A stretch of 64,000 nucleotides of DNA from Henckelia pumila (GCF_033568475.1 NC_133120.1:85206151-85270150); one strand, 5' to 3'. Positions 12,813 to 25,388 are shown, counted from the stretch's first letter. Program-made: numbers and translations. Notes: generated by a model not told the origin, from the letters alone.

Positions 12813-15800
12813 CTAAGAAAACCTAGATCTAAGGTAAGGAAGCCCGGAAGAGTCAGAACGGGCCAACGCAGCGATGGGAGTGATTAAAGGAACACCAATC
12901 TCCAACAAACACTGCCTATGATCATGAGCCTGCCGCGCCAACGCATCCGCAACCGAATTCCCTTCCCGATAGATATGCGAGAAATGAACCGGCCTATTCC
13001 GCACCAAAACACGCGTCCTCGAAACAATATGGTCCAAATCCCATCGGCACCTCCGAGATCTAAGAATCTGAATGGCAATCTGGGAATCAGTCTCAATCCA
13101 AAGGGGAAAAAGGCTAAGGTCAGAACAGAGAAGAATACCCCTCCAAATCGCCCAGAGTTCTGCACGGACATTGGACCCCAAACCAATGAACTCACTAAAA
13201 AATGCCAAGACCCTACTAGAAGAATCCCGGACAACCCCCCCCCCCCACAGACGACTCACCCGGGTTACCTCTCGAGCTCCCATCCACATTGAGCTTGAAG
13301 GACCCAGGTGGAGGCCTCAACCAACGGACGATCGCAGTCTTGTGAATCCGTTGAAGGCCGACCGAAATGCTCATCTTCCTCGCAGCCTGCAAAGCCCCCA
13401 GCCAAAGACGGGGCTTGATAACAGTTGCGGAATGAGCAAGTTTCAAATAAGACAAAATTTGGAACTTAACCTTCTCCGCAGAGTAGGGTAAGTGACGGTG
13501 CTTAGTATCATTGCGTGCAGTCCAGAGGAACCAAAGCACGACAAAAGGAATGAATTCCCTCACATTACCCCCCAGAGACCACTCGCGACCCCTTTTCCAA
13601 GCACTGAGAAACAGACTAAAGTTCTCAGTGGCAGGGATGCGAACTCTAAAGATAGCCCCAAAGAAATGCCACACAGAGCGGGCGATGGGACCGTCGATGA
13701 AAATGTGAGTGAATGTCTCCGACATCTCACAGCACTGGCATTTGGACACAAGGGAGAAGCCCCGCTGCTGGAGCACCTCATCCACAGGCAACCACCGATG
13801 CCAAAACCTCCACAGAAAGAAGGACATGGTGGGCCTCATCCAGCGACCCCAACAGGGATTAAAGATATCCGAGACCGAACCTCTCGGTCTGACCTGCTCC
13901 CAAGCAGATCTCACAGAAAAGGCACCATCGGTGCTGTGGATCCAGATAGTCGCATCCGGCTCATCCACCAAAACAGGAATCTGAACGATCTCCTCCGCCA
14001 CCGAGGGAGCGACGACAGCGCAAAGGAGATCAAAATCCCAGTCTCCCTCCAAAAGGAAGCTGAAAACACGCACACACCGATCCCCTCTGACATTACACCT
14101 GCTCGACAAAGGGGCATCACCCAGCCAAGTATCATCCCAAAAAGAGACATCCCCAAGACCAATCCTCCACCGGATACCAGGCTCCGCACGAGGTCTAATC
14201 TGGAGCAAACGCCTCCAAGTGGGGGAAATGACTCCACGAGAAAGAGCACAAATAGGGCTGACAGTCCGGCAATACTTCCTCGAGAGGAACCTCGCCCAGA
14301 GAGAGGAACCCTGCCGGAATCTGAACCACAGCTTCATGGAAAAGCTGTCAATAATGTCCTTGAGCCTGCGAAAACCCAGGCCTCCTTCTTTCACAGGGAG
14401 ATAGGCGCGAGACCAGTGGGCCCAGTGCCACTTCTTCTCTAAGGGTCTGGAGCCCCAAAGAAAAACATTGAAAATACGCTCCAATTTCTCCAAAACAGCT
14501 AAAGGAGGCTGGATCACCTGGCAGAGATGGATCGGGATCGAAAGGAGCACACTGCGGATCAGCGTCATCCTACTCCCAGGAGCAAGGGAACGGGACTCCC
14601 AGCCCTCCAGCTTTTTTCGGACCGACTGCAGAAGAGGCTCAAAGAGAGAGCACTTGCGGTTCCCACGGAAAAGCGGAGCTCCAAGGTATTTCAAGGGCAG
14701 ATGCCCCTCCTCAAATCCAGTGATTTGCAGCAAACGGGAGCGGCGACGAGCGGTCCAGCCCGGAGGAAAGATCATAGCACTCTTGGCCACATTAACGAGC
14801 TGGCCCGAGCAATTTTCATAGTGAGCCAGAAAATCTTTGAGACGCTGAAGACCACGGGATCCCCCATTGGCAAAAATAATGACATCGTCAGCATAGGCCA
14901 AATGGGAAATCGGCAAATCACACCCAGACCGATACCTCAAATCAGCATGCTGGAGGAACAACCGGTCCAAGCCACGGGACAGATACTCCGCTCCAAGAAC
15001 AAAGAGGAGGGGAGATAACGGGTCACCCTGTCTCAAGCCCCTCGAGGAAGCAAAAAAACCAGCAGGGGTGCCATTGACATTAACCGAGAACTTGCAAAAA
15101 GAAATGCAAGCCCTCACCATTCTCACAACCTGCTCCGAAAAACCAAACCTTTGGAGGACATCCAGAAGAAAAGACCATTGGACTCTATCATAGGCCTTAG
15201 CCATGTCCAATTTCAGAATGACATTACCACCACGGGCAAGGAGATTAAGACTATGAGTGAGCTCATGCGCGAGAAGGATATTGTCAGCAATCATCCGCCC
15301 CGGCACAAAGCCACTCTGACTCTGAGAAACGAGTCTCCCCACCACCGACCGCAGACGAGAGTATAAAAGCTTCGAGATAATCTTGTTGGAAACATTACAC
15401 AAGCTGATGGGACGGAAGTCCGTCCAAGCTTGCGCACCCTCGACTTTGGGGATCAAAGTGATCGTGGTGGCAGTGAAGCCCTGGGGCATAAGAGAGCCCC
15501 GAAAGAAATCAAGGACAGCGTCCATGACATCATGCTGCACAAAATCCCAGCAGCTCTAAAAAAAACCCGAAGAAAACCCATCGGGGCCCGCCACACTATC
15601 GCGAGGGATGGAAAAGACGACAGCACGAACCTCTTCCAAGGAAGGTTCGGCGGCAAAACTATGGTTCTCCTCCTCCGAAATCTCCGAGAAGAAGCCAGAA
15701 AAATCCGGAAGATCCAGGACAAAAGGATCTCCAGTGAGAAGGCGCTCGAAATAGGCAGCCCCTGACTGATTGATGAGACCAGGAGAGGTGATGCAATTAC

Positions 15801-16913
15801 CATCCTCCCAAATACGAAAAATCTTATTAACCACATTCTTCTTTTTCACCATGTTGTGGAAAAGCTTCGTATTCCTCTCCCCGTCCTCAAGCCAATTACA
15901 AGCATCTTTCTGCTTCCAAAAATCCGCTTCCATAGCGGTGACTCTAGATAGCTCCTCATTGCATCTGGACAAGGAGGTCCAGCTATGCTGAGAGGAATTC
16001 GCTTCACAGGCAGCCTCAGCCAGTCTAACCGACCTCTCCGCCTCAGCGATCTTACCAAAAAGGTTCCCAAAAACATCCCGGTTCCACTACTTGAGGTGGC
16101 CCTTCAACCGTTTCAGCTTGGCAAAGAGCCTGGGCATGCCTTGCAAAGAGCAGGGCATGTTCCAGTTCAGCCTGACGGTTTGAAGGAACCCCGGGTGCCG
16201 AGTCCACATGCTCTGGAATCGAAACGAGCTCGGCCCCCGAGCAAAGACAGGAGCAGACACCAAAAGAGGACAATGATCCGAAACCGTGCGACTGAGGTGT
16301 TCAACCCTGATAGAGTTGAAATGGTCACCCCAATCCACAGAAACAAGAACTCTGTCAAGACGCTTCCAAATGGACTTATTCGTCCAAGTGAACGAAGAGC
16401 CCTCAAAGCCAGCGTCAACCAGCGCAGACTCCAAAACAAAATGATTAAACTCGTCCATGGGGAGCTGCCTCCCACCAGAAGAGCCAAGACACTCGGAGGC
16501 ATCCCTCACGACATTAAAATCCCCCCGACAAGCCAGGGGCCATCAACAGGCTTGACCTGCAGCAAAGAAGCCCACAAGTCGCGCCGTAAAATGTAGTCAC
16601 ACTTGGCATACACGAAAGAGCAAAAAACAGGGGTCGGCAAAAAAGGAGCCGACACGCGAAGATGGAGGAACTGAGCGTGATCAAGGACACACTCCGCCAT
16701 CACATCGTCCGCCAAAAAAACCCAAATATGACCAGAGACATTCGACAGAACTCTCTGGAAACCAAGGCGACGGGTCATGAAGCGCTGGTCAAGGGCAATC
16801 ATCGGCTCCAAGATAGCCAAGATCTTGATACGCTTCTCTTTCACCAAGGCATGAAGCCTCTCCTGGGACTCAGAGCTCCTGAGTCCCCTGATGTTCCAAA
16901 TTAGGCACTGCAT
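12813..16913 (-). pseudogene. LINE ORF2 (endonuclease, reverse transcriptase, RNase H), broken
   Basis: Encodes the enzymes for target-primed reverse transcription. It starts at an ATG at 16913, overlapping the end of ORF1 by 13 bases. Domains in order: APE-type endonuclease (start CLIWNIRGLR, end motif SDHCPLL near 16,260); reverse transcriptase (ITLIPKV and FRPISLCN, QSGFVPGR, catalytic LAYADD near 14,890); zf-RVT cysteine/histidine region (CQCC near 13,730); RNase H with acidic residues in NVDGSSRGNPG, RAELWAIW, ETDSQIA and NSVADALA. Damage: a frameshift near 16,515 in a run of six G where seven would give the expected GGDFN; a TAG at 16089-16087 where W is expected; a TAG at 15558-15556 where Q is plausible; and a frameshift in a 12-C run near 13,240 inside RNase H. 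Long plus-strand open frames over this region are antisense shadows. Confidence 0.92.
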
Positions 16914-19510
16914 TTGGAACGGGTGGAGTAAGGCCCCGTCTTCTTTCTAGACTCCTGGCGAGTCTGCTGTCGCTTCGTGTCAGAACGAAGCGTTCTCTTG
17001 GAGGGTGAGACAGAGAAATCAAAATCCTCATCATATCTCCCAAAATCTCTCCCATCACACGATTCAGTCCCACAGAAGGAACTTGAGTCGTCCTCGCTGA
17101 CAAACTCAGTGATCGGATCAACATCCTGACAAATAGTACCCTGCTGAGAGACAAGCCCCTCAAAGAACGGGGCGGAGGACTCCACAGGAGTCCCAGGAAG
17201 CGAAGGGATGGAGTGGCTACTGTGATTCAAAGTACAAGTATCAGTAGCCTCAAAGGCAGGCACAGGAACAACCTGCGGGAAACCAAGCTCCATCTCACCA
17301 ACCACTGAAGAGGCACCAACCTCTTCCTCCACCTGGCGAGCCCAAGAAGGGGCCAAGAAGAGGTCAGATCCCTCCTGGGGAGCGACAACAGACTGCGGGT
17401 CAGGAGCACCAGCATCTCCTCCCATCGCAGTATCACTGGACCCAGAAGCAATGTCCTTAACAACATCTCCATCCACATGGAAATCTGGACTCTGCTCAGT
17501 AGACTCGAAAGGAGCCTCAGTCCTCAACTCAGAGCGACAAAGATCAGGCTCCTCAGGTAAAGACTCAAGAACTTGGAAGGCATTCTGAATACGCGAGACA
17601 GCCTGAGGAGGTGGCCGCCGCTGCTGGTTACGCCTTCTCTTCTTGGTGGTCCAATTTCCCGCCCCGGGGGCAAAAGGATCAGGGCCTTCCGGGGCCACTG
17701 AAGGACCCGCCTCCTGAGGCTGCGGAGGAGGATTCCCGATCACAACCTTTTCCTTCCCAACGGAAGACTTTGGACGAGGAGGTCTTGGGTTCTTCCCGTG
17801 GGAATAGCACACAGAGGTAGAATGACCCAACATCTTGCAATCAGTGCAGAAGGACGGGACCTTCTCATAAACTACCTCTATCTCTTGGGTGTGCTCACCC
17901 CATCCAACTCACACATGCTTAATTCGCTCGTCAAGCACGTTCATTTCCACACAAACCCGGGCAAAAGCCCCTCTCGATCTCTCCGCCGTATGCTCATCCA
18001 ATTTAATTGGATTCCCAAGAATTCTGGCGATGGCATACAGGCTCTTCTTGTTATATAAGTGCAATGGAAGCTCAGGAAATCGGACCCCGACAGGGGCAAT
18101 AGGCGACTCTGCCTCAAACTTGAATTCAGGGGTCCACTTGGAAAAGCGGATCCCAACTGTTCCCACAAAAATCCCTCCCTGCGTCCAAAGACGAGAAAAA
18201 TTCTCTTCACAAGAAAGAGTGATGACCAAATAACCCCGAGGGAGGAATTTTAGAGTAAAAGAAGTCTTAAAACCCATTTGAGAAAAGGCAGTTGAAATCA
18301 TGCTATTGGGAGCAGTGGACCGGTTCCCCGTAATTTTGCCCACCAAGGCAAACTTAAAAGGCTCGATAAGGGATGAAATTACCTCATCCGGGAATTGAAT
18401 ACCCGGTTTTCCATCCCGAAAAGTCGGCTCCGGAAGATCCTCCATCGAATTGATCACATCTGCGAAGCTCTTCCTCGAAGCTCGAGGAGATGGAGGCGCT
18501 AGAGCATCCCGAAAAGAAACAGGGACAGAATCAGCAATTTTGGAGGTAGAGTTGACCGGCTGGTCAATAATTTTGACTTGAGGATCCAAGTCAACCATGT
18601 GGACTTCTCCCTCTCCAATTTTGACTAGAGAATCAATAATTTTGACTGGGTTGACTGCAAAGTCAACAATTTGGACTTCTTTGACCAAGGGGTCAACAAT
18701 TTTGACCGGGTTGACCAAGTCAACCATTTGACCAAAAGCTTGACCAATTTTGACCACGGGGTCAACGATTTTGACTGGGTTGACCACGAGTTGACTCGCA
18801 GAGTTGACACAGTGAGTGTGGCCGCGTGACACGTCCGAGTTGACTCGGAAGTCACCGGTCGGAGTACCACCGAGGGCCGGCGAGGTGGTGGAGAACACGA
18901 ATTTGGGGTCCATGTGTGCAGACTCGGGCGGTAGGAGGGTGTTAAAAGCCTGACTCGGATCGAAACTCGGCGAGGGGGCTCGGATTTGGGCGTTTCCGAT
19001 CGACGACATAAAACCAGAAATTGAGGGATGGGAAATGAAGGTAGGGTTCAGGCCATGGTGAGGGATGAAGGAATTGGAAAAAGGCGGAGCCACGGCGGAG
19101 AAATTAGGGAAGAAGATAGTCGGGGCTAGGGTTTCAGGGCCACGAATGGTCGATCCGAATTGCAGCTCAGATGGAGAGGTAATTGGGAACGGGCTTGGGT
19201 GCATCTGGAAAGTATGTTGAGGAGGATTCCAAATCGGGGCTTGGTTAGAGCAATAGACGCCTGAGCTCGCCGGAATCGAAGAAGGAAAGAACGGGCTCGA
19301 CTTGATCAGCGCAGACGTGATTTCAGAAGCAAATCCCACCGGAGTCAGTGAAGGAGAAGGAACGGGGGAGGGCAAACCTTGATCAGGAAGGAAAGACGAA
19401 TCTAAAGATATGTCTGGGACGCCGGAAAACCCATCGGCCGTCGAACTGGTCGGAGAAGACGAAGAGCTCGGGATTTCGAGAGGCAATTTGGCCGGCCAAA
19501 CGACGTCCAT
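16901..19510 (-). pseudogene. LINE ORF1 (DUF4283-type nucleic-acid-binding protein), one nonsense codon
   Basis: About 869 codons from an ATG at 19510 to the TAA at 16901, open except for one in-frame TGA at 17911-17909 (W is likely ancestral). The first third is low-complexity Ser/Pro-rich. Next comes a segment of imperfect NPVKIVDP-type repeats (18,520-18,795), then a DUF4283 domain (FALVGKITGNRS, FKTSFTLKFLPRGY), then a CCHC-like knuckle CTDCKMLGHSTSVC just past the stop, and a Pro/Glu-rich tail. This is the usual ORF1 arrangement of plant LINEs, which binds element RNA. The end of the frame overlaps the ORF2 start. Confidence 0.9.
18520..18795 (-). repeat. Degenerate coding repeats in LINE ORF1
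   Basis: Units of roughly 24-40 bases built round GGTCAAC..TTTTGAC encode variants of VNPVKIVDP (also IIDSLVKI, MVDLVNPV). At least six units can be read. They lie between the Ser/Pro-rich N-terminal part and the DUF4283 domain. Confidence 0.75.
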
Positions 19511-20040
19511 TTGGCCTGAAATTTACAAAGCTATTAAACATGCCATTAAGTCTAGCTGGGCTACTCATTAAGTCATTATATTGTTTTCTTGTTGTCCACA
19601 AATTAAAATTATTTTATTAGATTCGAATGGGACATATATTAATATAAAGTTTTCTATGCCAAATTCTTGAGTTGGCAATCTGTTGATGCGCGCACCTGGC
19701 GATATAGACTATTTGGAAACATTTGAGTAATACTTTTGGAGGAATTATTGCGAGAGAAGATTAATACTATTTAAAATTAATATGAGTATGCCTCTTACAA
19801 AATGATCGACCAGTTTATATTTGCAGTGAATTAAAAGTAATATTTTCCTAAGAGTCGAGTAAAGATCTGTGTCACAAAATTGATTCGTGAAATTCGTAAA
19901 ACGATTTCATATAAGTTTTTGTGATTAAATAGATATCTTAATTCACTTGGATTGCAATTAAACATTTAGCCAGATATGTTATATTTTCTTATATCTCAAT
20001 TTTTTTTTTGTTTAATCGAATGAATACGAAGTGTTCTACA

Positions 20041-20054
20041 AATATATATATATA

Positions 20055-20106
<52 letters not shown>

Positions 20107-20113
20107 TATATAT
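20041..20113. repeat. (TA)n microsatellite
   Basis: Long run of TA dinucleotides with a few interruptions. Confidence 0.9.
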
Positions 20114-20154
20114 GAACTTCCCTCCCATTTAATGTGGAATATTTCTTGATATAG

Positions 20155-20510
20155 AGGTCGTTTGGACGACAAAGATTTAAAAAAAAACTTTTAGTGTTTT
20201 ATAAGTATAAAAAAAATTAAAAATATGTGTTTGGACAATTTGTAAAACATTTTGAAAATTATTTTTAATCGAGTTCTCCAAATATAGTTTGTAAATAACA
20301 GTTGAGATATATTTTTTGATAATTTTATAAATGAACGTGTAATGATAAAAATCAAAATATATAATTTTGAATAAAAATATTTTTTATAAAATAGTTGTCC
20401 AAACATATACATACATATTCTAAAAACAAATTTTCAAAAAAATTTAGAAAAAACATTTTTATAAAAATCATTTTATAATAATTACTTGTCGAACGAATTA
20501 AGCCGTAGAT
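20155..20510. mobile_element. Possible AT-rich MITE
   Basis: Internal inverted repeats (GTTTGGACAA and TTGTCCAAAC) and outer segments GGTCGTTTGGACGAC versus TTGTCGAACGAATT suggest a degenerate foldback element. It has no coding capacity, and no target duplication could be fixed. Confidence 0.35.
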
Positions 20511-20629
20511 AATGAAAGATCGAATCGAGAATGTCACTACATATATATATATATATTTGAGTGCACGAAGGCCGTTGCGAGATTGAGTTATTTATTGAGC
20601 CCAGTACGTAGTTGCAAAATAATATATAT

Positions 20630-20842
20630 ATACTATATATAAAACAAAAATAGTTTAGTGGTCTTTTGCTATGCTCACTTTTAATTTGTTATTTAAAAAA
20701 AAACCCCAAAAAAATGATCAAATAATTACGAAAAAAAAATTTAAAATCAAATACTTGAAAAATATATATTTATATTATATACACACATAACATATTATTT
20801 TTATATAATATTATAGACGCAATGCGTGTGCGGTGCGGCTAG
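20630..20842 (+). mobile_element. Helitron-like 3' end (5' end uncertain)
   Basis: The segment ends with small palindrome CGCAATGCG, a spacer and GGCTAG immediately before T at 20843, as Helitron 3' ends do. The 5' limit given is only a guess at TATATACTATATATAAAAC. It lies just outside the CACTA element. Confidence 0.35.
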
Positions 20843-20894
20843 TACTAGTGAAGCATCAATTAGTTTTTAAAAGTGAATCACACACATGAGGTGA

Positions 20895-20908
20895 CACTAC
20901 AAAAAAAC
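20895..20908 (+). repeat. CACTA left terminal inverted repeat
   Basis: CACTACAAAAAAAC, preceded by target duplication TGA. It matches the reverse complement of 59794-59807. Confidence 0.92.
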
Positions 20909-20913
20909 TTTGA

Positions 20914-21445
20914 GTTTAGCCACGGTTTTTGAAACCGTGGTTAAATCCACCGTTGTTAAACATGGCTAAATTTAACCACAGTTTTAATCAAAACCGTGGT
21001 TAATTTAACCACGGTTTTTAAAAACACCGTGGCTAAATTAGCCACGAAATAAAAAAAACCGTTGTTAATTTAACCACGATTTTATGCAAAACCGTAGTTA
21101 ATTTAACCACGATTTTAAAAAAATTGTGGTTGAATTAGCCACGGTTTTTTCAAAAACCGTGGTTAAGTTAACCACGGTTTTTAAAAAACCGTGGTTAAAA
21201 TAGCCACGATTTTTTAAAAAACCGTGGTTAACATAGCCACGATTTTTCAAAACATCGTGGCTAAATTAACCACGGTTTTTTTATAACCGTGGTAAAAGTT
21301 AGCCACGTTTTTAAAAAAACCGTGGTTAAAATTACCACGGTTATAAAAAACCGTGGTTAATTTAGCCACTGTTTGATGCCAAACCGTGGCTAAATTAGCC
21401 ACGAAAATGAAAAAAATCGTGGCTAATCTAAATTAGTCACGGAAG
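20914..21445. repeat. CACTA left subterminal repeat array
   Basis: About 530 bp built almost wholly from AACCACGGTTTT and its complement AAAACCGTGGTT in alternating orientation, often as short hairpins with A/T spacers. Such motifs in CACTA elements are the binding sites of the transposase accessory protein. Variants include GCCACGATTTTT. Confidence 0.9.
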
Positions 21446-22771
21446 ATCAAATGCATAAAAACTAATGAAAATGTTTATCAAAGATAAAAATATCTCCCAA
21501 AACATATAAAATCAAACAAAAAAAAAAATAAAACTAATCCCACAACAAACACTAAAACTAATAAAAATTATATAGTTTAACATTTAAAAATCTAAATACA
21601 TAGCTAAAACAAGATGCCCATAACATTGGAATACCACTACCTCCCAGAAGGTTCATCCCACAAATAAAAGGAACCTTGGAAATAACATAACTTAACCGAT
21701 TTACTATGGTAAGACAAAATAATATTAAAATGAGCCAAAATGCTAAAAAAAAACAGAGCTGGAATCTATTCTGAAACAAAAAATATCAATTAAACAAAAA
21801 AAAATGCAAAGGTAAAAGATATGAAAGTAAACTTGAATAAACTTTTTGTAATGAGAAGACAAAATCTAAGAATCAAGAAAAGGTGACGACATTCTTAAAC
21901 CCTATTTTGCAATTTCTCCCATTATTTTCCAGAAATAAATAAACATAGCGATAAAAACAAAATGTGTTTACTATAAACATAACTTACCAGCTTTTGTTGA
22001 TGAGATTTTTCCAAATTACCTTCCTCAGGTTCTCTATTGTGTGGGAAGCTGCCATTAAGGAAGAGTGACAGGAAACATAGTTTACTGAACATGAAATTAA
22101 CTTGGCAAGTGATAATTATTCATATCACTCTTAGATTCATGATGAAGCCAATAATTACTTGCGTAACATAAGAGATAAACTAAACAATACCTTATGAAGA
22201 AAACACAAGCAACAAATTTTACTCTAAAAAGTAAAAAACAAACGAAAAATAATCAAACACCAACATTAATCAAACAAAAGTGAAACTTCAAAAGTTATAA
22301 TAACTAACCTTAACAATTGTGTCCCTCGTGAAATCATACTCAAAACGCTTTAACTGAAGCTGCAGAATTGGAGGAAAATCAATGAACAACACCCTTTCGC
22401 ATCCTAATGTCCAAAAAAATAAACAAAAGTTCATTAGATAAGTCAAAAGTCCCAAAGGCCCAAATAGCAGTTCATCATACTTTTGCAACAACCATCCATG
22501 ATTCAGAGAAACCAACAAAAATAAAACACTCAGTTACTACAAAACTACACCAACAATAAAAATCAGAAGTATGCGAGAGTGCAAAATTGAAAAACCAATG
22601 AATGTTAGAAGGCAATCAAGACACTACTGAATTCAGATAAACACAACCATGAAATCTAGTTTTATAGTGCTCGACATAGAGAAATAAAGAACCGTTCTTC
22701 AATTAGGTCGGACTAGCAATATAAATATCTCTCCAAACACAACAAGCCAATATAAAAAGAGAGAGAGTAGC
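21446..22771 (-). other. Left internal part of the CACTA element
   Basis: AT-rich, intron-like sequence containing the UBP12/13 exon at 22,309-22,403. Another coding-like stretch near 21,990-22,060 (minus strand, with a donor-like GTAATT or GTAAGT after it) is not recognised. No transposase motif was seen. Confidence 0.6.
22309..22403 (-). pseudogene. UBP12: UBP12/UBP13 ubiquitin-specific protease exon fragment
   Basis: Minus-strand exon bounded by an acceptor (GGACATTAG|GAT) and a donor (AAG|GTTAGT). It translates to VLFIDFPPILQLQLKRFE followed by YDFTRDTIVK, nearly the same as the conserved UCH-domain segment of plant UBP12/13 (homologous to human USP7). The first bases, GATGCGAAAGGG, need a frame change to give the expected D-A-K start, so one small indel is likely. 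Neither the catalytic Cys box nor the His box is present. A decayed captured exon, not a working protease. Confidence 0.82.
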
Positions 22772-23943
22772 TGTAGTGACCCTTACCCGGATCACCTACT
22801 AACAGAACTTAGACATGCAATTAACTTAATTAAACAGATATCAGAATAAAACTGCGGAAACCATAAACGTTATACAATCCCAAGTAAAGGAATCTGTAAT
22901 TTATCCAAATAATATACAACCAAATCGAATATCTGTATCATCCTCAAAACAACAGAAATAAAACCTAGACGAAGCTCCAGCTGGTCAACCACTGACTAGC
23001 CCTTCCTGGATCCACCCGTCTCGTCCAATCGCAAACCTGCCCCATGGAATAGGGTGTCTAGAAACACAGAATACGAGACGTGAGCATAAGACGCTCAGTA
23101 CGAGAGTATGAGTATACATGCATGCAAAGTGAACTCCCTATAAACTCGAGGTCAAGGATCAGATAACAGAGACAGACCGGGCTCTGGTATGTAGCACGCT
23201 GTGCCGTCGCTTCAGGAGGTGGCTCCCATACCATAATACCAGTGGATATGCCGGACCCAAAGCCATGGAAGTCCATCCACTAACAGGATAGGGTACAACC
23301 CTACTAACAGACATCTCGAAGGAGATAGCTTAGTATGCAAATGAATGCAGCATAAATCAATGACATATAAATCATGCAGTCACATAATATATGCATACTC
23401 ATCAGAATATCTCGAACAGTACTTTTGTACCTCAAAACAGTGCAAGCTCTACCAACTCTAAGTCCACGCCTATAATCTGCTCTACACTGCCAAATGATAC
23501 TACTATCATTAAAGTGCTCTAAAAGCCTTAACTAAGCTATTGCATACTCCTAAATATTTATAGAAAGCAAAAGCTATACCTTCGTCCGTCGTTAGCCCTT
23601 TGATGTCGATGCCTCCAGAACCTGGGCACAACTCTGCTACGACTATCGAAAGCCTTGACGACTCCCAGGTCAAGCCTAGGAAGGCTAGAACAACTCGAAT
23701 ATGACTAGAGTAGAGAGGAAATCCGGAATTGGCAATTGAAAATGAATTCTCGGCCTTCTATTTATAGACAACGATCGGAGCCTCCGATCCTCGATCGGAA
23801 CGTCCGAACCTCGATCGGAACGTCCGATCCTGCCATCGGAGCTTTCGAAGATCCTGATCTGCCACGTGTCAAAATATCACTTGTTGACTCCGGATAGGGG
23901 TGATCGGAGCTTCCGATCCTGATCGGAGCTTCCGATCTTGCCA
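22772..23943 (-). repeat. Element B 3' LTR, distal part
   Basis: First 1172 bp on the plus strand of the 3' LTR of B; the remainder is 30545-30702, after element A. It contains a TATA box at 23758-23767 and palindromic GATCGGA motifs from 23,768 onward. Confidence 0.93.
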
Positions 23944-25253
23944 TGTAGTGACCCTCACCCGGATCACCTACTAAACAAAACTTATGCATGCAATTAACTT
24001 AATCAAACAGATATCAGAATGAAACTGCGGAAACATAAACAATATACAATCCCAAGTGAAGGAATCTGTAATTTATCCAATAATATACAACCAAATCGAA
24101 TAGCTGTATAAACCCAAACAACAGTAATAAAACCTAAGCGAAGCTCTAGCTGGCCAGCCACTGACTAGCCCCTCCTGGATCCACCCTCCTCGTCCAATCG
24201 CAAACCTGCCCCATGGAATAGAGTGTCCAGAAAATACAGAGTACAAGACGTGAGCATAAAACGCTCAGTGCGAGAGTATGAGTATACATGCATGCAAAGT
24301 GAACTCCCTATAGACTCGAGGTCAAGGATCAGATAACAGAGACAGACCGGGCCCTGGTATGTAGCACGCTGTGCCATCGCTTCAGGAGGTGGCTCCCATA
24401 CCGAGATAACCGTGGATACGCCGGACCCAAATTGATGGAAGTCCATCCACTAACAGGATAGGGTACAACCCTACTAACAGACATCTCGAAAGAGATACAG
24501 CAAGATGCAAATGAATGCAGCATAATATCATGGCATATAAATCATGCAATCACATAATACATGCATACTCAGTCAGGATATCTCGAACAGTACTTTCGTA
24601 CCTCAAAACAGTGCAAGCTCTACCAACTCTAGGTCCACGCCTATAGTCTGCTCTTATACTGCCAAATGATACTACTATCATTAAAGTGCTCTAAAAGCCT
24701 TAACTAAGCTATTGCATACTCCTAAATATTTATAGGAAGCAAAATCTATACCTTCGTCCGTCATTAGCCCTTTGATGTTGATGCCTCCAAAACTTGGGCA
24801 CAACTCCGCTACGACTACTGAACGCCTCGTCGACCTCTGGACCAAGCCTAAGAAGACTAGAACAGCTCCAAAAGGACTAGAATGGAAAGGAGAACTCGGA
24901 ATTGGCAAATGAAAGTGAAGTCTCGGCCTTCTATTTATAGACAACGATCGGAACTTCCGATCCTTGATCGGAACGTCCGATCCTGCCGTCGGAGCTTCCG
25001 AAGATCCTGATCTGCCACGTGTCAAAATATCACTTGTTGACTCCGGATAGGGGTGATCGGAGCTTTCGGTCCTGATCGGAGCTTCCGATCTTGCCACACG
25101 TCATGCCTGACGTAATATTGATCGGTGTTTCCGATCCTGTTCGGAGCTTCCGATCCTGATCGGAGCTTTCGATCTCACCTTCGGAGTTTCCGAACTCTAC
25201 CCAAGTAATTATGATTAATTTTGTAATTACTGATTTGGTTACGGGCTACTACA
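23944..25253 (-). repeat. Element A 3' LTR
   Basis: TGTAGTGACC...GGCTACTACA. TATA box (CTATTTATAG as seen on plus) at 24931-24940. A polypurine tract (TTCTCCCCCACTT on plus) follows at 25254. Confidence 0.94.
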
Positions 25254-25388
25254 TTCTCCCCCACTTAAGATATTTCGTCCTCGAAATCAGATCTTAAGTA
25301 CCGAATGCAAATACAGAAATCAGAAACATTCTTTATTCAAATCAAACGTTTACAGAGTTTGCAACTGAATACAACTCAAAGAATGAAA

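Larger units (their letters stand above)
11911..19510 (-). mobile_element. L1-type LINE retrotransposon, minus strand, degenerate
   Basis: A non-LTR retrotransposon: ORF1 with RNA-binding features, ORF2 with endonuclease, reverse transcriptase and RNase H, a 3'UTR of about 0.9 kb, and a terminal A tail seen as an 11-T run at 11911-11921 on the plus strand. The order and the ORF2 RNase H fit plant L1-clade LINEs. The right edge is set at the ORF1 start codon; any 5'UTR extends beyond 19510 by an unknown amount. I could not find a target-site duplication, so the 5' boundary is uncertain. Mutations in both ORFs make this copy inactive. Confidence 0.9.
19511..20894. other. Intergenic between LINE and CACTA element
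   Basis: No gene seen. It contains a (TA)n tract at 20041-20113, an AT-rich foldback-like stretch at about 20155-20510 (GTTTGGACAA near 20,230 mirrored by TTGTCCAAAC near 20,396) that may be a MITE, and a Helitron-like end at 20842. Confidence 0.6.

Noticed and set aside
13492..14442. 316-codon plus-strand open frame (and several neighbours)
   Set aside because: It is antisense to LINE ORF2, which has clear RT motifs on the minus strand; the plus-strand translation shows no recognised domain.
11911..19640. Target-site duplication of the LINE
   Set aside because: The sequence left of the T run (GTAGTTGAATTGGA) has no convincing repeat in the 19,500-20,000 region, so no 5' end was assigned from it.
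20914..21445. CRISPR-like array of repeats
   Set aside because: The repeats alternate in orientation, have no unique spacers of constant length and lie just inside a CACTA terminus in a plant genome; they are subterminal repeats.
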